16,335 nt of DNA from JBBAFB01 sp041655595 (GTDB lineage Bacteria > Bacillota > DULZ01), in assembly GCA_041655595.1 (NCBI GenBank), contig JBBAFB010000039.1, positions 1 through 16,335 of the forward strand, written 5' to 3'. This document shows, one piece after another, positions 1 to 6,677 of the stretch (positions are counted from its first letter, which is position 1; the number at the start of each line of letters is the position of its first letter). The position numbers and the translations under genes were made by a program. Below the pieces are notes generated by a model. The model ran no database searches. It was not told the origin of the DNA and saw nothing but the letters and a program-made list of their open reading frames with translations.

Positions 1-1
1 C

Positions 2-1630
2 GAGGGGTTGTCCAGAAAACTAGGTGTACCTGTAATACCCACGGTGGCAGCCAGGGAAAAGGGAGTCGAGGCTGTTATTAGAGCAGTTATTGATGTAATG
101 AGCAGAGATATAGTGGTGGAAAACCCGCTTCAGTATAGCGAAATCATAGAACACCATGTAGATCACATGGTGGATGCTCTAAAAGAGCAAAAGTTACCTT
201 ACCCCATCAGATGGACTGCCCTTAAACTGGTGGAAAACGATGCGGATATTATGAAAAAATTGAAGGATTCAAACCTGGATCGGAAAATTTTAAAGAACAT
301 TGAAAAGTTTTATAAATATCATAATAATGAAAACCTTGAGCTGGAGATCATTGACTCCAGATATGCCTTTGCTCATCAGGTGGCAAAAGGGACTGTCATC
401 AGGCCAAACAAGCAGGTTGTTACCCTTACGGATAGAATAGATAAGGTGTTCACCAATAAATATTTGGGAGTTCCTATTTTTGCAGCCATCATGCTAGCAG
501 TTTTTCAGCTAACTTTTGAAGTGGGGGAGGAATTGTTAGGTGGGTATGCCGTTGACTTTATTGATGGCTTAGGTGGTTTATTGGAAGCATTTTTAATTTT
601 TATCAGCGCACCGGATTGGTTTGTTTCTTTTATTACTGACGGAGTTATTAATGGTGTAGGTGCGGTGATAGAGTTTGTGCCGCTTATCACCGTCTTATAT
701 TTGTTGCTTAGTTTTCTGGAGGACAGCGGCTATATGGCAAGGGCAGCCTATGTCTGGGATGATTTAATGAGAAAATTCGGTTTGCAGGGCAAAGCTTTTA
801 TCTCCATGATAATCGGTTTTGGCTGTAATGTTCCCGGAATAATGTCCGCCAGAACCTTGGATAATAAAAAAGATAGAATGATTACCATGTTGATTACCCC
901 TTTTATGTCATGTGGGGCGAAGCTACCTATTTATTCAATCTTTATCGCTGCTTTCTTTTCCCGGCATGGCGGATTAGTGTTGTTTTTACTTTACGCCCTG
1001 GGCATTTCAGTAGCACTGGTCATGGCCAAGCTACTAAACAAAACATTATTTAAAGGTGAATCTTCATATTTTATTATGGAGCTACCACCCTACCGGATAC
1101 CAACCTTGAAAAATGTTTTAAGAAATATGTGGGATAATGTTTATGGCTTTCTTAAAAGGGCGGGGACCATTATTTTTGTAGTGATCACCCTCTTATGGGT
1201 ACTGGCGGTCCTGCCCGCATCTGCTGAACCCTATAGCCAATTTAGCATTTTAGGCAGAATTGGGACCCTAATAGCACCTATTTTTAAACATGCCGGCTTT
1301 GGGGATTGGCAGGAAGCGGTTGCTCTTTTTGCGGGGATACCCGCCAAGGAAGCGGTCGTTGGTACTCTAGGAATGCTTTACGCAGGACAATATGTGGAGG
1401 AAGGGGCTATTTTAGTAAATGCCATACAGCAGAATTTTACCTCCTTAACTGCTTTATCTTATATGATTATGGTTTTATTATATACTCCTTGTGCGGCAAC
1501 CCTAGGTATAGTTGCTAAAGAAACAAACTCAATAAAATGGCCGATTTTAATGGCGCTTTACACCTTTGCAATAGCATGGCTTGTTGCCGTCTTTGTTTTT
1601 CAAATTGGCTCATTATTAGGATTTAGTTGA
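2..1630 (+). CDS. feoB: Ferrous iron transport protein B, 5'-truncated by window edge
   Basis: This is the GTP-dependent inner-membrane Fe(II) permease; the window holds the last 542 residues. The frame is open from base 2, and the TTG at base 8 is an internal leucine, not a start. The fragment begins at the G5 end of the GTPase domain (PVIPTVAAREKGVEAV). The helical GDI region follows at about 40-105, with a linker to about 145. Then comes the multi-helix permease: hallmark GCNVP at fragment residues 274-278, PFMSCGAKLPIY at about 300-311, PAKEAVVGTLGMLY, and YTPCAATLGIVAKE near the C terminus. Both FeoB gate-type cysteine motifs are intact. It is followed 17 bases after its stop by a FeoC-like gene, so feo genes form an operon; feoA may lie upstream outside the window. 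Identification is certain from these family motifs; the missing G1-G4 motifs cannot be judged. Confidence 0.97.
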   Translation, partial: EGLSRKLGVPVIPTVAAREKGVEAVIRAVIDVMSRDIVVENPLQYSEIIEHHVDHMVDALKEQKLPYPIRWTALKLVENDADIMKKLKDSNLDRKILKNIEKFYKYHNNENLELEIIDSRYAFAHQVAKGTVIRPNKQVVTLTDRIDKVFTNKYLGVPIFAAIMLAVFQLTFEVGEELLGGYAVDFIDGLGGLLEAFLIFISAPDWFVSFITDGVINGVGAVIEFVPLITVLYLLLSFLEDSGYMARAAYVWDDLMRKFGLQGKAFISMIIGFGCNVPGIMSARTLDNKKDRMITMLITPFMSCGAKLPIYSIFIAAFFSRHGGLVLFLLYALGISVALVMAKLLNKTLFKGESSYFIMELPPYRIPTLKNVLRNMWDNVYGFLKRAGTIIFVVITLLWVLAVLPASAEPYSQFSILGRIGTLIAPIFKHAGFGDWQEAVALFAGIPAKEAVVGTLGMLYAGQYVEEGAILVNAIQQNFTSLTALSYMIMVLLYTPCAATLGIVAKETNSIKWPILMALYTFAIAWLVAVFVFQIGSLLGFS

Positions 1631-1647
1631 TTTTAGGGAGGGTTGAA

Positions 1648-1908
1648 ATGCTGAAGGATATTTTAAGAATCATCAATAGGGATGGTTTGATTTCCAGAAC
1701 CATCTTAGCCGATGAGTTAAATCTTACTCAGGCAGTAGTAGATGATGGAATTGATCAGCTTTTAAGAATGGGATATCTTTTAGAAGAAAAAACGGGGGAA
1801 AACTGTTCCACATTTTGTACCAGTTGCCCCTTTGCCAAAAACTGCAGTAAGGAAATAATTAAAACCTTTCAAATTTCGGAAAAGGGCAAAAGATATCTAA
1901 CTCGGTAA
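1648..1908 (+). CDS. feoC: FeoC-like winged-helix protein with four cysteines
   Basis: An 86-residue protein directly downstream of feoB. Residues 1-45 read as a small winged helix (MLKDILRIINRDGLISRTIL, then a recognition-helix-like LTQAVVDDGIDQLLRMGYL). It is followed by a cysteine cluster C53-x3-C57-x2-C60-x5-C66, and a C-terminal ISEKGKRYL segment typical of FeoC and other small winged-helix proteins. In the FeoC family such cysteines are proposed to bind an Fe-S cluster and FeoC tunes FeoB stability or activity; a DNA-binding role is not settled. ATG 1648 is chosen because GGGAGGG (about 1635-1641) sits just upstream. An earlier in-frame start at 1627 would overlap feoB and lacks a ribosome site. 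No terminator is visible after it. Confidence 0.85.
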   Translation: MLKDILRIINRDGLISRTILADELNLTQAVVDDGIDQLLRMGYLLEEKTGENCSTFCTSCPFAKNCSKEIIKTFQISEKGKRYLTR

Positions 1909-1919
1909 AAAATTTTCTC

Positions 1920-1948
1920 TTGACCCCTTGATTGATTTAGTAGAGAAT
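1920..1948 (+). promoter_or_regulatory. Sigma-A-type promoter for the pspC/LiaF-like pair
   Basis: TTGACC (1920-1925, five of six consensus bases), a 17-base spacer, and GAGAAT (1943-1948, four of six). It lies in the gap between the FeoC-like gene and the PspC gene, separating their transcription. The -10 is weak, as expected of a regulated promoter. No clear operator palindrome was seen. Confidence 0.55.
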
Positions 1949-1989
1949 AGGTAGTGAAAAGAAAAACAATCAAGGAGGGAAATAATTTG

Positions 1990-2412
1990 GTGAGAAAGGT
2001 ATATCGCTCCAAGACTAATAGGATGCTGGGCGGTGTTTGCGGCGGCCTAGCTGATTATTTTAATGTAGATGTGGTCCTTATTAGGCTTTTGCTAGTTTTT
2101 GCTTTTTTAGCCGGTGGAATAGGATTGTTGGCTTATCTGATTGCTTGGATTATTATCCCCGAAGAAGGAAGCTCGCATCAGGGTGCAGCAACTGCCGGCG
2201 ACCAGGAGTCGGGAGAGGGCTTTTTTAAACCGCAGCAAGCCTTTGATCGGCAGGGACAAGTGGTTGTCGGTTTAATTGCTATTTTAATCGGGTTTTTTCT
2301 TTTGATCAGGCAGTTCGTGCCATTTTTTCCGTGGCATACAGTTTGGCCGATTGCTATAATTTTAGCCGGAATTGCTATTATGCTGGGCGGATTTGTAGGT
2401 AAAGGGCGATGA
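1990..2412 (+). CDS. PspC-domain membrane protein
   Basis: A 140-residue membrane protein. The PspC domain occupies residues 4-60: VYRSKTNRMLGGVCGGLADYF, then a hydrophobic span (about 28-56) ending IIIPEE. A polar linker (60-90) leads to two more hydrophobic segments (about 91-108 and 116-136), which resemble the LiaI/LiaF-type transmembrane region. PspC proteins act in the envelope-stress (phage-shock) response. Start choice: a strong AAGGAGGGA at 1972-1980 is followed by TTG 1987 and GTG 1990; GTG gives MRKVYRS, matching the usual family N terminus, but TTG is equally spaced. A GTG at 1954 lies ahead of this ribosome site and is unlikely. Its stop overlaps the next start (ATGA), so the two genes are translationally coupled. 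Which stress it answers cannot be told. Confidence 0.85.
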   Translation: MRKVYRSKTNRMLGGVCGGLADYFNVDVVLIRLLLVFAFLAGGIGLLAYLIAWIIIPEEGSSHQGAATAGDQESGEGFFKPQQAFDRQGQVVVGLIAILIGFFLLIRQFVPFFPWHTVWPIAIILAGIAIMLGGFVGKGR

Positions 2413-3323
2413 GTAGGGGTAGAATATTTTGGGGTTTACTGCTGGTATTTTTTGGGGCAGTTTTGCTATTGAGCAATTTTGGTTTGGTAGACAGATATTT
2501 TTGGTCAAATCTACTTCGTTTTTGGCCCGTATTGTTGATAATCTGGGGTTTATTAACTGTTATGGACAGGAATTCTTCAGCTTCCTGGCCGATTTTGTTT
2601 CTTATCATTGTGGGCCTCGCCGTTAGCTTTCACTTTTGGGGCAGTTATGAAGTAAAACACAACGCTGGGGCAACACTCCACCGGGGCCAAACAAGTCTGT
2701 TAATTGAGCCGGACATTGAAAGAGCCAGCCTTGACTTGAATTACGGTGCAGGGACCTTAAGTATTGCCGGAAATTCCGATAGAAAACTAGCCTTTGTTTA
2801 CTCGGATTACGAGTCTGAACCATGGATTGCCCAGAAAACAACAGGCAAACACGGTGAATATAGCGTTAAGCAGAAGCGGGATTCTTTTACTAATTATTTA
2901 CCAGGAACCGGTACAAGAAAGTGGGAGTTTAAATTACCGGCGAATATTTTGTGGGACCTTGCCCTGGATGTAGGTGCTGCTAAAGCTACTTTAGATTTTA
3001 GGGAAGTTGATTTAAAATACCTGGATTTAAATATGGGAGCCGGTGATGTAACTATTTGGATCGGAGACCGGAGGTTGGAAACCGAGCTAAAGGTTGATGC
3101 CGGTGCTTCCAACATAAAAATAATTGTTCCGGATAATATAGGCCTGAAGGTTAAAATGGATGGTGGTCTGAACAGCAGTAATCTTGACTCCATTGGTTTG
3201 GTTAAGGATGGGAGTTATTATGTTACCGAAAACAGCACTTCTTCTTCAAAATTGTTTCTGAATTTTAGCGGAGGTGTTAATAAGTTCGAATTATTGCGCT
3301 GGCCTGCGGGTGAAGTTATTTAA
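2409..3323 (+). CDS. LiaF-like membrane protein with extracytoplasmic beta domain
   Basis: A 304-residue protein. Three hydrophobic segments lie at about residues 6-24, 35-53 and 59-78 (GLLLVFFGAVLLLSNFG; FWPVLLIIWGLL), matching the DUF5668/LiaI-LiaF type N terminus. A polar domain of repeating short beta strands follows (about 90-300), with glycine-rich turns such as LNYGAGTLSI, LDVGAAKATLDF, LNMGAGDVTIWIG and VDAGASNIKIIVP. These repeats are typical of the LiaF C-terminal / toast-rack (DUF4097-like) fold. LiaF family proteins sense or restrain cell-envelope stress signalling with a LiaRS two-component system, but no such kinase or regulator gene is present here. ATG 2409 overlaps the stop of the PspC gene, and a terminator follows, so the two form one operon. 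Family placement is good; exact role is inference. Confidence 0.75.
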   Translation: MSRGRIFWGLLLVFFGAVLLLSNFGLVDRYFWSNLLRFWPVLLIIWGLLTVMDRNSSASWPILFLIIVGLAVSFHFWGSYEVKHNAGATLHRGQTSLLIEPDIERASLDLNYGAGTLSIAGNSDRKLAFVYSDYESEPWIAQKTTGKHGEYSVKQKRDSFTNYLPGTGTRKWEFKLPANILWDLALDVGAAKATLDFREVDLKYLDLNMGAGDVTIWIGDRRLETELKVDAGASNIKIIVPDNIGLKVKMDGGLNSSNLDSIGLVKDGSYYVTENSTSSSKLFLNFSGGVNKFELLRWPAGEVI

Positions 3324-3359
3324 TGCGGTCAATGGATCATTTGAATCTTTATTTAAATT

Positions 3360-3398
3360 AAATCCTTATTTCCTTAAAACAGGGGAATAGGGATTTTT
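3360..3398 (+). terminator. Intrinsic terminator of the pspC/LiaF-like operon
   Basis: A 14-bp stem pairs 3360-3373 with 3383-3396 (two G-U pairs) around a 9-base loop and runs into TTTTT (3394-3398). It lies 36 bases after the LiaF-like stop. Its position also argues against a TTG start at 3397 for the following gene. Confidence 0.75.
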
Positions 3399-3447
3399 GG
3401 CGAATAAGAAACATTTAAAGGAATTCAAGCCGAAAAGGAGAGATGGC

Positions 3448-5085
3448 ATGACAATCAGACAAAAACTAACCGGTTTCTTGTTGCTGCTAATTGTGATTAA
3501 TTTAGTTGTTGGGGTAAGTGTCTTTACTTATATAAAATCTCAGGATGATTATGCTACATATATAAATCTAGCAGGTCGTCAAAGGGCTTTGTCACAAAAA
3601 ATGGCTAAAGAAGCCTTGCTGGCCGCCTCCTCCGGTTCCTACGAAGAGGGCAGGACTAATCTAGATGTTACTTACGGGCTTTTCGAAAGGACCCTTGAAG
3701 GGTTTTTAAGTGGGGATCGGGAGCAGAACCTAACTCCTGTAAAAGAGCAGTATTTAAGGGAGCAGGCGGAGAATTTGTTGGCCGAATCCAAATCCTATTA
3801 CGACTACTTACATCTTGTTGCGGCGGGAACTTTTTTTTCTCCGGCAGATTTTGATCATAAAAGTATGGACATCTTCCAGGCCTCGGATGATTTAACTACG
3901 GCTTTTGAACAAAGGGCTACTCAGGCTGCACAGGTTCCAATTGCCAGCACGGCAGGCGGTTTGGTAATTGTGGTTATCCTGACTTTAATCGGCTGGTTTT
4001 TTACCGATAGGCAAGCATTAGTGCCTTTGGCCAAAATGGTAGACAGCATGGAAGCAGTAGCATCCGGTAATTTAAAGGATAGCTTTACCTGGCATACTTC
4101 TGATGAAATTGGCAGATTGTCTTCAGCTTTTTCGGACATGACAGGCAGCCTCAGCAAGATTGTGACTTCAATTCAAGAGGGGGCAGAGGAGCTGTTTTTA
4201 ACTGCCAACCAGGTTAGTGTTGCCAGTAATGAGACCAGCAGAGCCGCAGAACAGACTGCTATCGTTGCCCAAAGTCTAGCGGAAGGGGCGGAGGAACAAG
4301 CCAGAAACTTGGGCCAAATTTCCGAAGCCATTGAAGATGTTTCCCGGGAGGCAGATGCTGTGGCCGGCTTATCGGATGAAGCAGTACAAGAGGCAGGTAA
4401 AGCTGATTCCGCCGCTCAGCAAGGTAATCAACAATTGGAAGTGGTAACGGGACAAATGGAAAGGGTGGGCACAGCATCCTTAGAGGTTACTCAGGTTGTG
4501 GGGAGATTAGGCGAAAGTTCTCAGCAAATTAATGATATTGTTAAAACTATTACTGAAATTGCGGAACAGACTAATTTGTTGGCCCTAAATGCCGCCATAG
4601 AAGCTGCCAGGGCAGGTGAGCAGGGCAGAGGTTTTGCGGTTGTAGCTCAAGAAGTAAGAAAGCTGGCTGAGAATTCAGCTACGGCGGCCAAGGAGATTAC
4701 CCAGTTGGTTGGTTCTATCCAGACTGAGGTGGCCGGTGTGATTAAGGCCATGAAAGGCAGCGACCAGGAAATCCAACTGGGAATTAAAATGGTGGATGAT
4801 ATTTCTAAGGCCTTTACAGAAATTAGGCTAGCCTTTACAGAAGCGGCTAACAAAACCAAGGAGGTATCCGTCAGCACCTTAACTATTGCAGGAAACACCC
4901 AAAAGGTAAATACAGCCGTTGCTAACACCAGTGCTAGTTCGACCGAAAGCGCTGCGGCAGCGGAAGAAGTAGCGGCAGTTTCTCAGGAACAAAATGCCTC
5001 CATGGAAGAATTGGCTTCCTTGGCAGAGCGCCTGTTTGAAGTAGCAGACGGTTTTAAAGAGGCTGTTACCAGATTTAAGGTATAA
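3448..5085 (+). CDS. Methyl-accepting chemotaxis protein with PilJ/NarX-type sensor
   Basis: A 545-residue transmembrane chemoreceptor. TM1 spans about 8-28. The extracytoplasmic helical sensor (about 30-165) carries INLAGRQRALSQKMAKEALL at 39-58. This resembles the P-box of the PilJ/NarX/NarQ type-IV-pili-transducer N-terminal domain, which in NarX-type proteins binds nitrate/nitrite. TM2 is about 167-186, followed by a HAMP domain (about 187-240). A long coiled-coil signalling domain has its hairpin tip at about 370-410 (EIAEQTNLLALNAAIEAARA, then GEQGRGFAVVAQEVRKLA), where it would contact CheA/CheW. Glutamine/glutamate-rich heptads flank the tip as possible methylation sites. ATG 3448 has AAGGAG at a 7-base spacing; an in-frame TTG at 3397 lies in the previous terminator. 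No chemotaxis genes adjoin it. The ligand is unknown. Confidence 0.93.
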   Translation: MTIRQKLTGFLLLLIVINLVVGVSVFTYIKSQDDYATYINLAGRQRALSQKMAKEALLAASSGSYEEGRTNLDVTYGLFERTLEGFLSGDREQNLTPVKEQYLREQAENLLAESKSYYDYLHLVAAGTFFSPADFDHKSMDIFQASDDLTTAFEQRATQAAQVPIASTAGGLVIVVILTLIGWFFTDRQALVPLAKMVDSMEAVASGNLKDSFTWHTSDEIGRLSSAFSDMTGSLSKIVTSIQEGAEELFLTANQVSVASNETSRAAEQTAIVAQSLAEGAEEQARNLGQISEAIEDVSREADAVAGLSDEAVQEAGKADSAAQQGNQQLEVVTGQMERVGTASLEVTQVVGRLGESSQQINDIVKTITEIAEQTNLLALNAAIEAARAGEQGRGFAVVAQEVRKLAENSATAAKEITQLVGSIQTEVAGVIKAMKGSDQEIQLGIKMVDDISKAFTEIRLAFTEAANKTKEVSVSTLTIAGNTQKVNTAVANTSASSTESAAAAEEVAAVSQEQNASMEELASLAERLFEVADGFKEAVTRFKV

Positions 5086-5093
5086 TTATTTAT

Positions 5094-5120
5094 AAAGGCC
5101 CCGAAAGGGGTCTTTTATTG
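5094..5120 (+). terminator. Intrinsic terminator of the chemoreceptor gene
   Basis: AAAGGCCCC (5094-5102), GAAA tetraloop, GGGGTCTTT (5107-5115), then a T-rich tail. It starts nine bases after the chemoreceptor stop. Confidence 0.85.
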
Positions 5121-5143
5121 TTTAAGGAGCAGAAAGCCGAGAG

Positions 5144-5191
5144 CCTAAAACCCAAAACCCAAAGCCCAAAGCCCAAAGCCCAAAGCCCAAA
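5144..5191 (+). repeat. Heptamer tandem repeat, consensus CCCAAAG
   Basis: Nearly seven head-to-tail 7-base units: cctaaaa, cccaaaa, four exact copies of cccaaag (5158-5185), and a final cccaaa. The first two units are diverged in a graded way, as in a locus that grows by slippage. It lies between the chemoreceptor terminator and the next promoter, in non-coding DNA. Function unknown. Confidence 0.85.
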
Positions 5192-5223
5192 TTGTCATTT
5201 TGGTAAATCTTTCACTAAAGGTG

Positions 5224-5252
5224 TTGACTCTTGTTGGATAGTATTATAATAT
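5224..5252 (+). promoter_or_regulatory. Promoter of the SPFH gene
   Basis: TTGACT (5224-5229) with TATAAT (5245-5250) at a short 15-base spacing, or the overlapping TAATAT (5247-5252) at 17 bases. The -10 lies inside the left arm of a long inverted repeat, so a bound repressor there would block polymerase. Confidence 0.6.
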
Positions 5253-5289
5253 GTAATTGATATCAAAACTATATCATTTACATATTATA
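5245..5289. promoter_or_regulatory. Large inverted repeat overlapping the -10: probable operator
   Basis: Two 19-base arms (5245-5263 and 5271-5289), 18 of 19 pairs matched, flank a 7-base spacer caaaact. The left arm is TATAATATGTAATTGATAT. Half of the left arm lies in the -10 region and would not be transcribed from the predicted start, so a protein-binding operator fits better than an RNA hairpin. The likely partner is the ribbon-helix-helix protein encoded at the end of this unit (inference). Confidence 0.65.
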
Positions 5290-5309
5290 TAAATAAAGGA
5301 GGTCTTTAG

Positions 5310-6341
5310 ATGAATGAAGTAAGTGAGAAAAACATTAGGGTTCCCCACAGCGAGGAGATTTTGATTAAGGGCAAAAAGGGTATGCCGGTATTGTTACTTA
5401 ATATTTTAGCGGTCATCGTAGCTTTTGTGGCTTTTATCAGCGGAATCATTATTCTAGGAAACGGCACATCCCCTGCCCTAGGTGCCGTATTGCTGGCAGT
5501 AGGAATTATTTATGGTTTTATAGCAGGGCCAATATTGTTTTTAGGGTTAAAAATTCTTAAACCGAACGAAGCCTTAGTGCTTACTCTTTTCGGTAAATAT
5601 TACGGCACATTAAAGGGGGAGGGTTTCTACTTTGTTAATCCCTTTGTTTCGGCCTTAAACCCCGCTACCGCCACCACTTCCTCGGGGGTGATCAGTTTTA
5701 AAAAATCTTCTTCCGCGGAAAGTGTCCAAGTAAGTGCCGCAGCCATGTATAACAAAAAAATCTCTTTAAAGGCCATGACTCTTAATAATGAAAAGCAAAA
5801 GGTCAATGATTTATTAGGAAATCCCATTGAAATCGGCATTGTAGTTATTTGGAGGGTAGTCAATACAGCCAAGGCGGTTTTTAACGTGGATAATTATGCC
5901 GAATTTTTATCTATCCAATGCGATTCCGCTTTAAGAAACACAGTCAGGCTTTATCCCTATGATATTTCCGATTCCGATAATGAGCAATCCTTACGCGGTA
6001 GCAGTCAAATAGTGGCTGACAACCTAAAAAATGAGATTCAAAGCAAGGTTGAAGTAGCCGGTTTGGAGATTTTAGAGGCTAGAATAACTCACTTGTCCTA
6101 TGCACCGGAAATTGCTGCTGTTATGCTCCAAAGACAACAAGCAACTGCAATTATCCAAGCAAGGCAAATGATTGTTGAAGGTGCGGTAAGTATGGTGGAA
6201 ATGGCCCTGGATAAGCTAAACCAAAATGAAGTGGTAGATTTGGACGAGGAGCGTAAGGCTGCCATGGTCAGCAATTTACTGGTTATACTTTGCGGAAATA
6301 GGGATGCGCAACCCATTGTTAATAGCGGCTCATTGTATTAA
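5310..6341 (+). CDS. SPFH/band-7 domain membrane protein
   Basis: A 343-residue protein. After a polar N terminus, two hydrophobic segments (about 25-48 and 56-82) precede an SPFH domain that starts LKPNEALVLTLFGKYYGTLK, followed by GEGFYFVNPF. It continues through VVIWRVVNTAKAVFNVDNYA (typical SPFH core), a region rich in charged helices with ARITHLSYAPEIAAVMLQRQ, and QATAIIQARQMIVEGAVSMV. SPFH proteins (stomatin/flotillin/QmcA-like) oligomerise on membranes and scaffold complexes or control membrane proteases; the partner here is unknown. Start ATG 5310 follows AAAGGAGG at a good distance. Immediately downstream lies a small ribbon-helix-helix gene on the same strand, and the promoter carries a large palindrome. 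It is not the hflK/C or floT arrangement, as no NfeD gene is beside it. Confidence 0.88.
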   Translation: MNEVSEKNIRVPHSEEILIKGKKGMPVLLLNILAVIVAFVAFISGIIILGNGTSPALGAVLLAVGIIYGFIAGPILFLGLKILKPNEALVLTLFGKYYGTLKGEGFYFVNPFVSALNPATATTSSGVISFKKSSSAESVQVSAAAMYNKKISLKAMTLNNEKQKVNDLLGNPIEIGIVVIWRVVNTAKAVFNVDNYAEFLSIQCDSALRNTVRLYPYDISDSDNEQSLRGSSQIVADNLKNEIQSKVEVAGLEILEARITHLSYAPEIAAVMLQRQQATAIIQARQMIVEGAVSMVEMALDKLNQNEVVDLDEERKAAMVSNLLVILCGNRDAQPIVNSGSLY

Positions 6342-6388
6342 TATGTTTTTTGGTTTTTTGACCTTCCCAAAAGGGGGGATGATGGATT

Positions 6389-6568
6389 ATGGAAGATAAA
6401 GATCAAGATAAGGATAAGGATAAAGAAAAAAAGCAAATCTTACTTCGGGTATCCACCTCCCTGTGGAGGGAGTTGGCTGCCTGGGCAGAAGATGATTTTA
6501 GATCCATCAATGGTCAAATAGAATACCTTTTGACCGAATGTGTCAAGCAGAGAAAAAAGCAAAAATAA
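6389..6568 (+). CDS. Small ribbon-helix-helix (Arc/MetJ-type) protein, 59 aa
   Basis: ATG 6389 encodes 59 residues. An unusual highly charged, lysine/aspartate-alternating tail (residues 2-15) precedes a ribbon-helix-helix core. This has a beta strand QILLRV (16-21), helix A about 23-35 (STSLWRELAAWAED) and helix B about 38-53 (SINGQIEYLLTECV). The R-V-S/D-x-x-L-W plus DDFRSINGQIE pattern matches small Arc-family proteins that bind DNA as dimers through the beta strand. GGGGGG (6373-6378) lies ten bases upstream. Two ATGs at 6379 and 6382 are in other frames. It follows the SPFH gene by 47 bases and the stop codon is built into the downstream hairpin. Likely it autoregulates the unit by binding the inverted repeat at 5245-5289 (inference). 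No toxin partner is seen. Confidence 0.8.
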   Translation: MEDKDQDKDKDKEKKQILLRVSTSLWRELAAWAEDDFRSINGQIEYLLTECVKQRKKQK

Positions 6569-6603
6569 GTCAATGGGGACTACCCTGTCCCCATTGACTT
6601 ATT
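6564..6603. terminator. Perfect 17-bp hairpin after the SPFH/RHH unit
   Basis: AATAAGTCAATGGGGAC (6564-6580), loop taccct, and the exact complement at 6587-6603; the left arm contains the RHH stop codon. The stem is strong but the following T stretch is broken, so it may be a terminator, a transcript-end stabiliser, or a REP-like element. The core GGGGAC...GTCCCC is reminiscent of dispersed hairpins in some Clostridia (recollection, not checked). Confidence 0.6.
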
Positions 6604-6677
6604 TACTGTTTGGAACTTTTTTGGCGGGCTCGGGGTCTAATGGATTGAATTAACAAAAATTTATAGGAGGTAGAGCT

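Noticed and set aside
3397..3447. TTG 3397 as the start of the chemoreceptor
   Set aside because: It lies in the T run of the upstream terminator, whereas ATG 3448 has AAGGAG at a 7-base spacing and gives a normal receptor N terminus.
5144..5191. CRISPR-like array
   Set aside because: Units are seven bases in direct tandem with no spacers and no cas genes.
5245..5289. Fur box in the palindrome, given feoB nearby
   Set aside because: The TGATAT/ATATCA halves do not give the GATAATGAT-type 7-1-7 pattern, and the site is over 3 kb from the feo genes.
6605..6677. Promoter for the serpin gene (TTGGAA with TCTAAT)
   Set aside because: The spacing is 20 bases, so no promoter could be supported, although one is expected here.
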